The notes beneath the pieces were generated by a model. The model was given only the letters and a program-made list of their open reading frames with translations. It had not been told where the DNA came from and ran no database searches. A stretch of DNA of 64,000 nt. It comes from Prevotella melaninogenica. GTDB taxonomy: Bacteria; Bacteroidota; Bacteroidia; Bacteroidales; Bacteroidaceae. The DNA lies in contig NZ_CP072350.1 in assembly GCF_018127965.1 (NCBI RefSeq), positions 744,001 through 808,000 on the forward strand, written 5' to 3'. Of the stretch, positions 28,702 through 37,398 are shown piece after piece (the first letter of the stretch is position 1; the number at the start of each line of letters is the position of its first letter). The position numbers were made by a program, and so were the translations under genes.

Positions 28702-29572
28702 GTTGTATCTGGTTTATACTTTTTACTCGTTTTATATAGATAACTTGATTTTTCTTTATTTTGTTTTCTGTGGCTGTACAACGTGGGTCCAGCATCCGAA
28801 TAAATAGAGGATAGCGGAACCATCGACTCGTATAGAATATCCACCCACTTTCTGCACCTTCCATATTGATTTCAATCTGTGCCTGTGGGAAACGTCGATT
28901 TTGGTCTTCAACAAGCCAATCAAACCAGTCACCCAAAGCGATACCCTCAGCCAAGCGAACAGAAAGGGTTGTATAGTCAAAATCACCAACCTTTCGCTTA
29001 AGTTTTACTTTGACAGTTAATGCTTTAAACGTATCGAGGTTGTCCCAATAGTTTCGATTAAATCCACTATGATTGATTCTCCACAAGTCGTAGATAGCAG
29101 GTTGTATGTTTCGGAAATACTTGAAGCTACGGAAAACAAAGTAAGGGATCATAAACCAGCAGACAGCTGTCATCGCCCAAGGTGTATATTCCAATCCTCC
29201 GCTAATCCAGTTGAATACAAGATAGTAAATCCACATTCCGATAATACCTGAGAGCACTGTTACGAGAAGTTCGATAGACATATCATCGTTCTTCTTGCTA
29301 ATGACCACGCGCAATGCCCATAGATAGAAAAATCCGAGAATGAGATAAGAAGTAACAGTCAGTACAAGTCCTCCCCACACATATTCGTTCTTCAAATAGC
29401 CGAAGAGAGAAGGAAGTCCAAGGAAAAGTCCTGCCAAAAGAGCAAAGACAATAATCCTCTTCATGCCCAGCTGCTGTCGAATAGACTTCAGTGCTCCCAT
29501 AACGAACACCATAACCATTGCAAGAAGCGGAGCCAATAAGTATTTCAAAAAGAAAAATATTAAAGGTTTCAT
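28688..29572 (-). CDS. tssN: T6SS membrane protein TssN
   Basis: 294-aa protein with five TM helices in the first 150 residues (about 3-26, 38-58, 69-94, 105-125, 131-148) and a cytoplasmic C-terminal domain (about 160-294, NYWDNLDTFKALTVKVKLKRKVGD). This is the layout of TssN, the inner-membrane part of subtype iii systems. The gene lies 9 bp after tssG and overlaps tssK. Confidence 0.85.
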   Translation of the reverse strand: MKPLIFFFLKYLLAPLLAMVMVFVMGALKSIRQQLGMKRIIVFALLAGLFLGLPSLFGYLKNEYVWGGLVLTVTSYLILGFFYLWALRVVISKKNDDMSIELLVTVLSGIIGMWIYYLVFNWISGGLEYTPWAMTAVCWFMIPYFVFRSFKYFRNIQPAIYDLWRINHSGFNRNYWDNLDTFKALTVKVKLKRKVGDFDYTTLSVRLAEGIALGDWFDWLVEDQNRRFPQAQIEINMEGAESGWIFYTSRWFRYPLFIRMLDPRCTATENKIKKNQVIYIKRVKSINQIQHEED

Positions 29573-29581
29573 TATATCTTC

Positions 29582-30517
29582 TTATAAATTCGTATCATAA
29601 CCTAAATAATTCTGTCCTAAGACGAGTTCTGTATTTGTCGTGACAGTATATATTATCTTTATATCTCTGGACGAAAGGAGAAAGAACGACAGCACATACT
29701 TTACTGTTTCTATCTGCTTTTTCAAAACACTTTCCTTTATCGTATCATGAAAGCAGAGATTTACTTCAACATCATCCAGCTCACATAGTAATTGTCCATC
29801 AAGTCCTGAGTCACCCCCCAACATACAATCACCTAAACTGACGTAAGGAAGATTCTCTTCGTAATGATAGACGTATCGTATCTTAGCATCAATACCACAG
29901 ACTACTGAAAGTAATTCTTCCAATGTAGAAAGATTCTCCTTGTAATGCTCTACCTTGAGAAGATACAAGAACATCTTATATCTTTCGTCAACAGAAAGAG
30001 GGGCTGTCTTCGGGAAGAAAAGACTGGTAACATTCTTGATAATAACATTCTCAGACGGCTTTTCAAACAAGGATAACTGCCGTTCAAAGATACGTACACT
30101 ATCATGGAACATCATTGTGTCAAAAGGAGAGAAAAAGTGTATCGCCTTCTCTGCCTTCTTCCTATTCTCTCGAATCGCTTCAACAACCTCCTTATTGCTC
30201 ATTCCTGGCGAGCTAAGAGAGATTGGGTGGAACATAAACTCAGGCAACTGATGATAAAAACCATTTCTTGCAAGGTTAAGTATCAGTCGCTCCCTTAATT
30301 GTCCGTCTTTATAGACTTCCTCTTTCTGCAACTCGATAATATCTTGAGAGTTCACACGGCTATTCATTCCGTGAGTCACAACAACGGTCTTATCAAGCAA
30401 TTCCTCCCCAGTAATAAACTGCAGCTCAGCATAGAAGACTTCCGCAATAAGATGACGTGCATCACTATTACTGAATCCTTCTAAATCCCTGTTAGAAGTT
30501 GTTATGCGTGATTCCAT
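29582..30517 (-). CDS. tssG: T6SS baseplate protein TssG
   Basis: 311-aa protein predicted to form the baseplate wedge with TssF. It shows the early ARHLIAEVFYAEL, then PEFMFHP, and a late beta-rich region, the general character of Bacteroidetes TssG. It overlaps the end of clpV by 16 bp. The call depends partly on position and on the absence of any other tssG candidate. Confidence 0.72.
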   Translation of the reverse strand: MESRITTSNRDLEGFSNSDARHLIAEVFYAELQFITGEELLDKTVVVTHGMNSRVNSQDIIELQKEEVYKDGQLRERLILNLARNGFYHQLPEFMFHPISLSSPGMSNKEVVEAIRENRKKAEKAIHFFSPFDTMMFHDSVRIFERQLSLFEKPSENVIIKNVTSLFFPKTAPLSVDERYKMFLYLLKVEHYKENLSTLEELLSVVCGIDAKIRYVYHYEENLPYVSLGDCMLGGDSGLDGQLLCELDDVEVNLCFHDTIKESVLKKQIETVKYVLSFFLLSSRDIKIIYTVTTNTELVLGQNYLGYDTNL

Positions 30518-32943
30518 TGCAGATTTCCATCTTTATAGGTTGCTATTATGTGGTCGCCAGGTTTGATAGCCTCTGAGACAATCAGCTTGGAAATAGTCTT
30601 TTTCAGATAAGTTCTTACGACACCTGCAATAGGACGCGCACCATACTGTGGCGAGAATCCTTTGGAGGTAAGGTAGGCTATTGTCTCTGGTGCTAAATCC
30701 AACTGAATATCCTTCTGCTCCAACAACTGCTTCTGTAGGCGTGAGAATTGGAGAAGGAAAATCTGCTGAGCAACCGCCTCAGTAATAGGTGAGAATGGAA
30801 CTACCTCTGTCAAACGACCAAGGAACTCAGGACGGAAGTACTTCGACATAACCTCTATCAGTTCGTTAGAGGTTGGCTGATGTCCCTTCTGAATCTGTTC
30901 AGCAATCCATTGGCTACCAATGTTAGAAGTAAAGATGATGATAGAATTGGAGAAGTCACCTTCACGTCCTAATTTATCATGTACCTTACCTTCATCCATA
31001 ATCTGCAGGAAGATATCGTAGACACTACTATGCGCCTTCTCAATCTCATCAAAGAGTACAACAGAATAAGGCTTCTGGCGGATTTTTGTCACAAGCAAAC
31101 CACCCTCTTCATAGCCTACATATCCTGGAGGAGCACCATACAGTAAGGCTGCAGAATGCTCTTCCTTGAACTCCGACATATCAAAACGAATCATTGCTGT
31201 ATCATCATCAAAGAGAAGATCGGCTAACGATTTCGTCAACTCTGTCTTACCCGTACCAGTAGGACCGAGGAAGAAGAATGAACCGATAGGCTTCTTTGGG
31301 TCGCTCAGACCACTTCGCGACTCGATGATAGCATCAGATAGAGTACGGATAGCCTTATCCTGTCCCTTAACTCTTTCGTGCAATTTTGTCTCGATGCCCA
31401 AGAGACGGTCTTTCTCTTGTGCCTGAATCTTTCCGATAGGAATACCAGTGTCATCTGCCACAACTGATTCTATTTCTAATGAGCTAACCTTCTCAATACC
31501 TTTCTGTGAAAGAGTTGAGAGTTCGTTCAACATCTTGCCAAGCTTATCCAGTTTTTCCTGCGTTGAATCATCATCCGTCAACACGAAGTCGTCTTCAATC
31601 TTTGAAGTTAAAACAACACTCACCTTGTTGAAGGTAGTATGATAGAGCAGATGTAAATCGAAATCGCTCACATTCTCTACTGGCATTGATTTGTACTTCT
31701 CATACTGCTCCACAAGTTGCTCTACAATACCAACAGCATTCTTGTTGCTCAGTCTTACCGAGGCAGCGGTACTATCAATGAGGTCTAATGTTGAGGCTGG
31801 TTGGCTCTTTTCCTTGTAGTATCTGTTAGAAAGATTATATGCACTTATGAATGCCTCCTCTGTCATTGGCAGACTATAGTAAGCCTGTAGAATTGTTCTA
31901 TGTTTCAGTAATGCACTGCGGAGGATATTTGGTTCGAGTTCCTCTACATTTATAATATTCAGTCTATTTGCAATAGAATGTTTCTCAATGTGCTTACGGA
32001 AGGCATCCATAGACAGAACCATCAGCAGTGTGACTGCACCATCGCAAATTTGAGCATCAAGGTTGTTGAGTATATAGGTGGCTGCCGTTGGGTTACCACT
32101 TTCGAGCAACAACTGTAGGTCGTCAATGACAAGCACACCACGACTCTTTGCTTGATTCATCTTCTGCAAAAGTCCCGTAAGTTTTTGGGTAATCTCAGTT
32201 TCATTGCCTGATTGTGCAAGAATCTTTGATGTGTTCAGCCCGACCAATGATGTCTGGTTGATTATCTCATCTTGGTTGATTTCCATTTCATGGGCAAGTG
32301 CTCTGATAATACCCGTCTTACCAACACCTGGAGCGCCTACAAGAAGAATGCCTTGTCGTTCAGAACGTTCCAACGTTTCCAATATCAAACGTATTTCCTT
32401 GCTACGACCGATAATAGACTTACCTTCTTCTAAGAGCTCTGCTCGGCGAAGATCGGATACGTATTGGATAGAACTACCCATATCCATCTCTGCAACTGGA
32501 GATAAAGGAGAGGTTGAAGCCTCAAAATATTCCATTATCTCATCTTCTGTCACACCAATTGATTCTATCTGCTGGTGGGAGTAAACCACACCATCTCTGA
32601 CAATTGCTGAAAACACACACAAGGCGTCAACAGAGTCTGTACCAAGTTTTATCTTTGAGCGTTCTGCCTCATCAAGGACCGTCTCAACCTCGTGGTCGGC
32701 GATTATCTCACCTGCATCATGCTCAACACCGACATACATCTCACGGTAAGTCTCAAACCAATCGCTGATGTAGTTCACTTCCTTTTGCATCGAGTTTAGA
32801 ATCTCACGCAAACCAGTCTGTTCAGTCAACATCGCGATAACAAGATGAGCTACACCGAATGATAGGTGCTTATCCTGATGTGCCATTGCCTTGGCTAACT
32901 TAATAGCAGCTATGAGGCTATTGCTGTAATTTTGTGTATTCAT
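30502..32943 (-). CDS. clpV: ClpV (TssH) sheath-disassembly AAA+ ATPase
   Basis: 813-aa Clp/Hsp100 ATPase that recycles the contracted T6SS sheath. The Clp-N repeat domain (1-145) is followed by AAA1 with Walker A GAPGVGKT (203-210), a middle coiled region, and AAA2 with Walker A GPTGTGKT (about 560), Walker B VVLFDEIEKAH and the GYVGYEEGG pore loop. The C-terminal small domain has YGARPIAGVVRTYL. Length and gene neighbours favour ClpV over ClpB. The frame is intact and overlaps tssF by 4 bp. Confidence 0.93.
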   Translation of the reverse strand: MNTQNYSNSLIAAIKLAKAMAHQDKHLSFGVAHLVIAMLTEQTGLREILNSMQKEVNYISDWFETYREMYVGVEHDAGEIIADHEVETVLDEAERSKIKLGTDSVDALCVFSAIVRDGVVYSHQQIESIGVTEDEIMEYFEASTSPLSPVAEMDMGSSIQYVSDLRRAELLEEGKSIIGRSKEIRLILETLERSERQGILLVGAPGVGKTGIIRALAHEMEINQDEIINQTSLVGLNTSKILAQSGNETEITQKLTGLLQKMNQAKSRGVLVIDDLQLLLESGNPTAATYILNNLDAQICDGAVTLLMVLSMDAFRKHIEKHSIANRLNIINVEELEPNILRSALLKHRTILQAYYSLPMTEEAFISAYNLSNRYYKEKSQPASTLDLIDSTAASVRLSNKNAVGIVEQLVEQYEKYKSMPVENVSDFDLHLLYHTTFNKVSVVLTSKIEDDFVLTDDDSTQEKLDKLGKMLNELSTLSQKGIEKVSSLEIESVVADDTGIPIGKIQAQEKDRLLGIETKLHERVKGQDKAIRTLSDAIIESRSGLSDPKKPIGSFFFLGPTGTGKTELTKSLADLLFDDDTAMIRFDMSEFKEEHSAALLYGAPPGYVGYEEGGLLVTKIRQKPYSVVLFDEIEKAHSSVYDIFLQIMDEGKVHDKLGREGDFSNSIIIFTSNIGSQWIAEQIQKGHQPTSNELIEVMSKYFRPEFLGRLTEVVPFSPITEAVAQQIFLLQFSRLQKQLLEQKDIQLDLAPETIAYLTSKGFSPQYGARPIAGVVRTYLKKTISKLIVSEAIKPGDHIIATYKDGNLQWNHA

Positions 32944-34721
32944 ACGAAAAATATCTTGTAAGGCGTCTTATTGATGGAACGCTTTGAAAGTTCGTCTTCT
33001 AAGAAACTTGTCATTGCAGGTAAATCAACTTTCTCCTCTTTACTTGCACCTGAAAGTTCTATTCTTACTTCTGTTGTACGGATAATACCACGTCGCACAT
33101 CGTTTGAGATGGCTATACCGTCTCTGATATCTACAGATTTTGCCAATTTCCCTAAACTGCAAAGTACGAAACTCTTTATATCTTCACGTGTAACAATACG
33201 GTCCTTTGACAGTAAACCATAACGGAGTCGATTAATCAAATCACGTTCTGAGTCGTGAGCATTACCTTGTTTTGTCGTTGTCTGGAACAACAACCCGCTT
33301 TGTGAGAATTTGTCATTCTCGGTTTGGTAGACTACAGTACGGCTATCCAAACCGTTAGCAACCTCAGCATCAGTAGTCCAATAACTCACCTCAACCTCTG
33401 ATGTCTTTTGTAAGGCTGTGTAAACAGAAAAGCACGAGGGATGCTCTTATCTTGAGTGAAATCGTAGATGCTCTTTTCTATGTTCTCTATATTGTTATAG
33501 AGATTGTTCAGCTGATCCGTGAGCGTATCTATCTCCATACTCTCAAAAGCACTTCCGTCTTCATGGATTAACTGAATTAGTTTGTTTATCAATATGCGAG
33601 CATTGTCTGAGTCAAATCTCTCTATGTTTCCAAAGTAAAGACTGTAAGTGCCTGTAGAAGATTCATTATAATTCCGCACAATATCCACGTACTGGTGGTT
33701 AGCATCATCATGAAAAGATTCTACATTGAGGAGGAAACGATTTTCTTTGCATGGTAGAGCTACGATATTACCTTTTCGTGCAAAATCATGCTGTATTGTT
33801 ACCAAACTACGATTGACAACTGGATAAGTATTGAGTAGAAAACGTACTTTCCCAAATCCACATGATTAAACATCACTGGAAATTTCAACTTTAACCACAC
33901 CAGTTTACTGCTTTCATCGTCTCCCTCTTCAGAAACTTCCCATTCTGAAGGATAGGTACTGAAAGGATTAGATGAGAGGGCTTTTGAATCAAGACTTATC
34001 TGAACATAGTTTTTGAATAATAGTCACTAATCTCATTAAAGTAGTGATACTTCTCACTCTGTTCAAGTGGGAACTGTGGAACCGATACTTCTAATCTCTC
34101 TCCAGTTCCATCATAGACATGCACATCTCTTAGGAAAGGTCTGAGGTTATTGTCTTCCAAAAGAATACACAATATCAGTTTATGAGTTGAGCGTAGTAGA
34201 CTCTGTGTCATTTCCAGACCTATCCACACAATACCATCTTCTGACGGCACTACTACGTTTGGAAGTTCTGTTTCTTGCAGACTACCCTCATACGAATACA
34301 TTACCTGACTATCGTAGGATAGGGCCTTTATCTTAGCATTTACTAAGGGTAATTACTTAGAGGAGAGAAGTCAAGGTCTACCCATCCCTTTTCAAACATC
34401 ATCTTCCTCGTATAAAAACGATCTGTTAATGTTAGTAAGCGAGACTCGTCACTCTTAGGTTCCACACTCAATAAAGCATGGGAAGGCATTGGAAGTGACC
34501 ACTGCTGAGGTACTAACAAACATGCCAAACGATACAGAATATTTGAATCAGAATCAGATATTTCTGATGAAGTCTACTACTATTATAGGCTATTACGTCA
34601 AGAATTAAATCAATAACGGGATCCATCTGCCTCAGATCTGTGATATTCCACAAGTCCATTGCAAATCTCCGAAGACGTTCTTTATACTCTGTTGCCTTTT
34701 ATCTATCATATTTATTTTCAT
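32940..34721 (-). pseudogene. tssF: T6SS baseplate protein TssF, broken by about six frameshifts
   Basis: Joined across frames, this gives a protein of about 594 residues. It starts MKINMIDK (34719-34721), then ATEYKERLRRFAMDLWNI, DPVIDLILDVIAY, SDSNILYRLACLLVPQQW, VNAKIKALSYD, QISLDSKAL, MFNHVDLGK, RFLLNTYPVVNRSL, and ends SYWTTDAEVANGL...YKIFFV. The order and motifs fit TssF. Breaks lie near 34697-34700, 34561-34563, 34345, 34016, 33848-33850 and 33428-33431, and each is repaired by adding one A or T. The remaining frame of clpV downstream is whole. Either the gene is dead, which would disable the apparatus, or this stretch was poorly sequenced. Confidence 0.8.
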
Positions 34722-34739
34722 CTCTAATAATGATGTATC

Positions 34740-34980
34740 TCATTTGGGTAAGCTACTTGGTCCTTTAACAAAGACTATCAACGATTTGTATGCTCATTCC
34801 ACCATAACACGTGCATACTGGGTTCGTATACAGGATAATACTTTGATACTATCAAAGCGGGCTGCCAAACAAAAGTGAATCGTTTCTCATATTGTCCATA
34901 GTTCTTTTGCTGTCACACGATGTGCAACAGAAGAAAAGTAACAAGAGTGTTAAGTAGTTCAATATGTTTATTCGTTTCAT
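34740..34980 (-). pseudogene. Small T6SS-locus lipoprotein, frameshifted
   Basis: Between tssE and tssF the minus strand starts MKRINILNYLTLLLLFFCCTSC (residues 1-22 as the signal, lipobox ending at Cys). After one base is added at the run 34905-34908 it continues YGQYEKRFTFVWQPALIVSK and MHVLWWNEHTNR. A second one-base addition near 34780 gives a short end and a TGA at 34740-34742 next to the tssF start. The result is about 80 residues. The family is unknown to me; its position suggests an envelope part of the apparatus. Confidence 0.5.
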
Positions 34981-35032
34981 CTTCTTATATTACACTTTCC
35001 TTTTATCAGCCAATCTTACTGTGATATTGGAC

Positions 35033-35437
35033 TTATATAAGATGTGTATTAAAGTTGAAGTGCTGGTCATTTCTTACAATAAGACCACTTACCCACAAGC
35101 GTACACGCTTTCGAGCATTAGGGAACTTATCTCTGACATCTTCCTCAACTTCAGTAAGTTCTACTCTTACATGGACGTCTTTTAGACGAGGTTCATACTT
35201 AATTATAGTGGCTTCCAATGACTGTCTGACCTTATCTTCCCAGTCTTCGTTTTTCAAAACTTGATTGAATTCCAAGTCCCATATAATCGAACCGTAATCC
35301 TCTCTTCCCTCCACTTCACCATGACGAGAAACCACCAACATCATGAGATGCTGGGCAATTGACTCCTCATAGGAGCATCGTTGGATTTGTCCATTTAAAG
35401 CCCCTGATAAATCCAAAGGCAGTTTTAGATAGTTCAT
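35033..35437 (-). CDS. tssE: T6SS baseplate protein TssE (gp25-like)
   Basis: 134-aa gp25-like wedge protein that starts sheath assembly. It shows MNYLKLPLDLSG, the early EESIAQHLMMLVVSRHGE, then YGSIIWDLEF and the late YEPRLKDVHVRVEL typical of gp25/TssE. The ATG at 35437 was chosen over the frame's more upstream ATG at 35488, because that one lies within the -33 element of the promoter and so cannot be transcribed. It heads the operon. Confidence 0.85.
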   Translation of the reverse strand: MNYLKLPLDLSGALNGQIQRCSYEESIAQHLMMLVVSRHGEVEGREDYGSIIWDLEFNQVLKNEDWEDKVRQSLEATIIKYEPRLKDVHVRVELTEVEEDVRDKFPNARKRVRLWVSGLIVRNDQHFNFNTHLI

Positions 35438-35456
35438 TTCATACCAAAATATTGTG

Positions 35457-35488
35457 CAAATATATATTATTTTAATAGATATGGGCAA
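35457..35488 (-). promoter_or_regulatory. Promoter of the T6SS structural operon
   Basis: On the minus strand: TTG (35486-35488), 19-base spacer, TATATTTG (35457-35464), a full Bacteroidetes promoter. Transcription should begin near 35450, leaving a leader of only about 13 bases before the tssE ATG. Confidence 0.75.
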
Positions 35489-35599
35489 CTTTTTCTGTTT
35501 TAATATTTTATAAGTTTTAATTGATAAAGTTCTCTACCTAAACAAGAAATCCTTATCTCATAAACAAGCTTTAACTCTGTATCTAAAAACAACTTTTGT

Positions 35600-35768
35600 A
35601 TTATATTTTGTTTTCTTATCGACATCTTGTCTGGCTTTGGAACGCAGGCGTAGCGGGCTACGTCAAGCTACAAAGACAGACAAGATGTCGATAAGAAATA
35701 AAAGATGTTAGGAAACAATACCATAGTAATAAGAATTATACATATTGTGGTCTAATGACCGATTTGGG
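35600..35768. repeat. Long palindromic repeat, copy 2 of the CCAATCGGTCATTA family
   Basis: A 22-bp perfect stem (35612-35633 with 35677-35698) encloses a GC-rich inner hairpin (CGTAGCGGGCTACG). The arm then runs to an AATCGGTCATTA-type end at about 35752-35766 (minus). The whole is an inverted, diverged copy of 62702-62876. Bases differ in the two stems, yet both stay paired. Confidence 0.65.
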
Positions 35769-35811
35769 TTTAATAATGGGTCTTCAGAATTTTGGAGTGA
35801 TAATAATCCGT

Positions 35812-36183
35812 CTAAGCTTAGGTCTCTGACGAAATGTCACACAGAGGGACGGAGAGTACGGAGGGATATTAAAGCAAGCACAGGTAGTCACGGAGGCACC
35901 GTCGGTGCGTGGAGCGACGGAGATAGTTTGCCAATTCTGTTAGCAATTTATATACAAAGCGTTCATACGAAAAGAGTTATCAGAAATCTGTACGCTACAC
36001 CTCCGTCACTCGTTGTGCCATCGGCACCTCCGTGATATTGCCTTTATATCCGTCTTCTGCGTAGCTCTGTGTGCCTTATTATATAAGCGTTTTAGTTTAT
36101 CACTCCATATTCGGAAGAACTTTAATAATCCTCCGTCCTCCCTTTTTCTCTGTGTGACATTTCGTCAGAAACCTAACCTTAAG
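35812..36183. repeat. Fold-back (MITE-like) element of about 370 bp
   Basis: Arms 35812-35874 and 36121-36183 are imperfect inverted repeats sharing TGACGAAATGTCACACAGAG exactly. An inner pair (about 35887-35923 with 36000-36035, CGGAGGCACCG-type) also pairs. Reading frames inside it follow from the symmetry and are not genes. Together with the neighbouring repeats it fills the 1387-base gap between tssE and hcp (35438-36824). Confidence 0.65.
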
Positions 36184-36340
36184 TGGCAAAACTAAAGATA
36201 TGAATTGATATAGGAGAAAGGATTAATCGAAAAGTCTTTACATTACTGAACGTTTTTAGTAAGAAAAATACATTTAAAACTAAGTCTTTATGTGATTTTA
36301 TAAATACTTAGTAGTCAGTTTCTTACAAGACAGCAGGTCT

Positions 36341-36435
36341 AAAGGTGCCTAATTAGCCGTCAAAAGGGCATTAGTAAGGGGCTTAAAGGGCATCTTTGCA
36401 AGCCCAAAGGGCGTCTTTTCAAAGCCTATTAAGCA
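36341..36435. repeat. Dispersed intergenic repeat, copy 2
   Basis: Same GGGC/AAGCC unit array as 12954-13053 in the same orientation, including GTAAGGGGCTTAAAGGGCAT, with small indels between the copies. Confidence 0.7.
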
Positions 36436-36615
36436 TAAATAGAAATATAGAAGATGGAAAGTTTACATTTCTATGAGGATGAACAAGTGGATAAGTAGAC
36501 AGACTGATGAGTTGACAAGTTTATTCTTATAATGATTAGGTGTTCCTCCTACTCTCGAAGTAAAGTAAGGATTTTACTTATCAGATGTTAAACCCATGTT
36601 ATTTGTGTTTTTCTT

Positions 36616-36646
36616 TTGTTTTTATAAAAATATCTTTCTACTTTTG
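36616..36646 (+). promoter_or_regulatory. Promoter of hcp (tssD)
   Basis: TTG (36616-36618), 20-base spacer, TACTTTTG (36639-36646). The start of transcription should lie near 36653, giving a leader of about 170 bases before the hcp ATG. Confidence 0.7.
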
Positions 36647-36769
36647 GCATCGTAAAACAACAGATTGTGAATCTTCCTCTTTCTCCAAGAGCAAGACTGT
36701 TTATCAGCCGTACAGAGGGGACTTCAAGAAGTTGTTGAGGTTTTCTCTTTTTGTTTTCTGGTAAAGGAG

Positions 36770-36800
36770 ATGATAAGGGTGCCTCGTTTATCATTTTTTT
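36770..36800 (+). terminator. Terminator-like hairpin in the hcp leader (possible attenuator)
   Basis: ATGATAA (36770-36776) pairs with TTATCAT (36788-36794) and a run of seven T follows, ending 25 bases before the hcp start codon. In the middle of a leader such a structure would stop transcription unless it is overridden. Confidence 0.4.
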
Positions 36801-36824
36801 CTAACAACTTAAAACTTTTCAATT

Positions 36825-37223
36825 ATGAGTTCATTTAGAGCAACTTTGGAATTGGGTGGTAAGGAGTATGACGTACTCTATTCTAACTACGAGTTCAGCC
36901 GTACAACTGACAAGAAAGGTCAGCCTGCATCAAGCATCTCTGGCGGTCGTATCAGTGTAACCATCGAGTCAACTGATGACACTTCTACTATCGAGGCTAT
37001 GCTTAACAGCCAGTTTAAGCCTGTTGAGGGTAAGATCGTTTACAAGAAGAGTGAAGAGGATGCTAAGATGAAGGAGATTTCTTTCAAGAATGCTTACATC
37101 GTTCACTACAAGGAAACACTCGACGTTAACAACGAGGCTCCTATGACTATCGGTATGACTTTCTCTGCTGAGAATATCACCGTTGGCAATGCTGAGCTGG
37201 ACAACCGTTGGCCTCGCACATAA
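36825..37223 (+). CDS. tssD: Hcp (TssD), T6SS tube protein
   Basis: 132-aa inner-tube protein that stacks as hexameric rings and is expelled with effectors. It shows the Bacteroidetes Hcp pattern: SFRATLELGGKEYDVLYSNYEFSR at the start (residues 2-25), ISGGRISVTIES, and a C-terminal MTIGMTFSAENI strand. Its codon choice is strongly biased (frequent AAG, GGT, CGT), as expected for an abundant protein. It has its own promoter and terminator and begins the + strand effector region. Confidence 0.93.
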   Translation: MSSFRATLELGGKEYDVLYSNYEFSRTTDKKGQPASSISGGRISVTIESTDDTSTIEAMLNSQFKPVEGKIVYKKSEEDAKMKEISFKNAYIVHYKETLDVNNEAPMTIGMTFSAENITVGNAELDNRWPRT

Positions 37224-37237
37224 GTTTCGGAAACATT

Positions 37238-37280
37238 AGGACTATGCTGAGCCTTCGTGTTCGGCATAGTCCTTTTTTGT
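37238..37280 (+). terminator. Terminator after hcp
   Basis: A 10-bp perfect stem (37238-37247 with 37264-37273) with a 16-base loop is followed by TTTTTT. It separates abundant hcp mRNA from vgrG. Confidence 0.8.
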
Positions 37281-37398
37281 TTCTTACTCAAGCGAGGGGG
37301 AACTTTACTATCCTACATACTCCGATTGCTTTCCCTTGAGCTTCTAAATGTAATGCCGTATAAGCCAATTAGCTTTTAATTTTCAAAACAAACACCCC

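Noticed and set aside
30502..32943. ClpB chaperone
   Set aside because: Similar in plan, but it is embedded in T6SS genes with overlapping frames, so ClpV is the better call.
34741..34877. Plausible + strand peptide (LGKLLGPLTKTINDLYAHS) in the tssE-tssF gap
   Set aside because: The minus strand reads as a lipoprotein with a signal and lipobox in the operon direction, which explains the region better.
35438..35488. More upstream ATG of tssE at 35488
   Set aside because: It coincides with the -33 promoter element, upstream of the expected transcription start.
35745..36035. 96-aa + strand frame before hcp
   Set aside because: It lies within the fold-back element, and its codons follow the inverted repeats.
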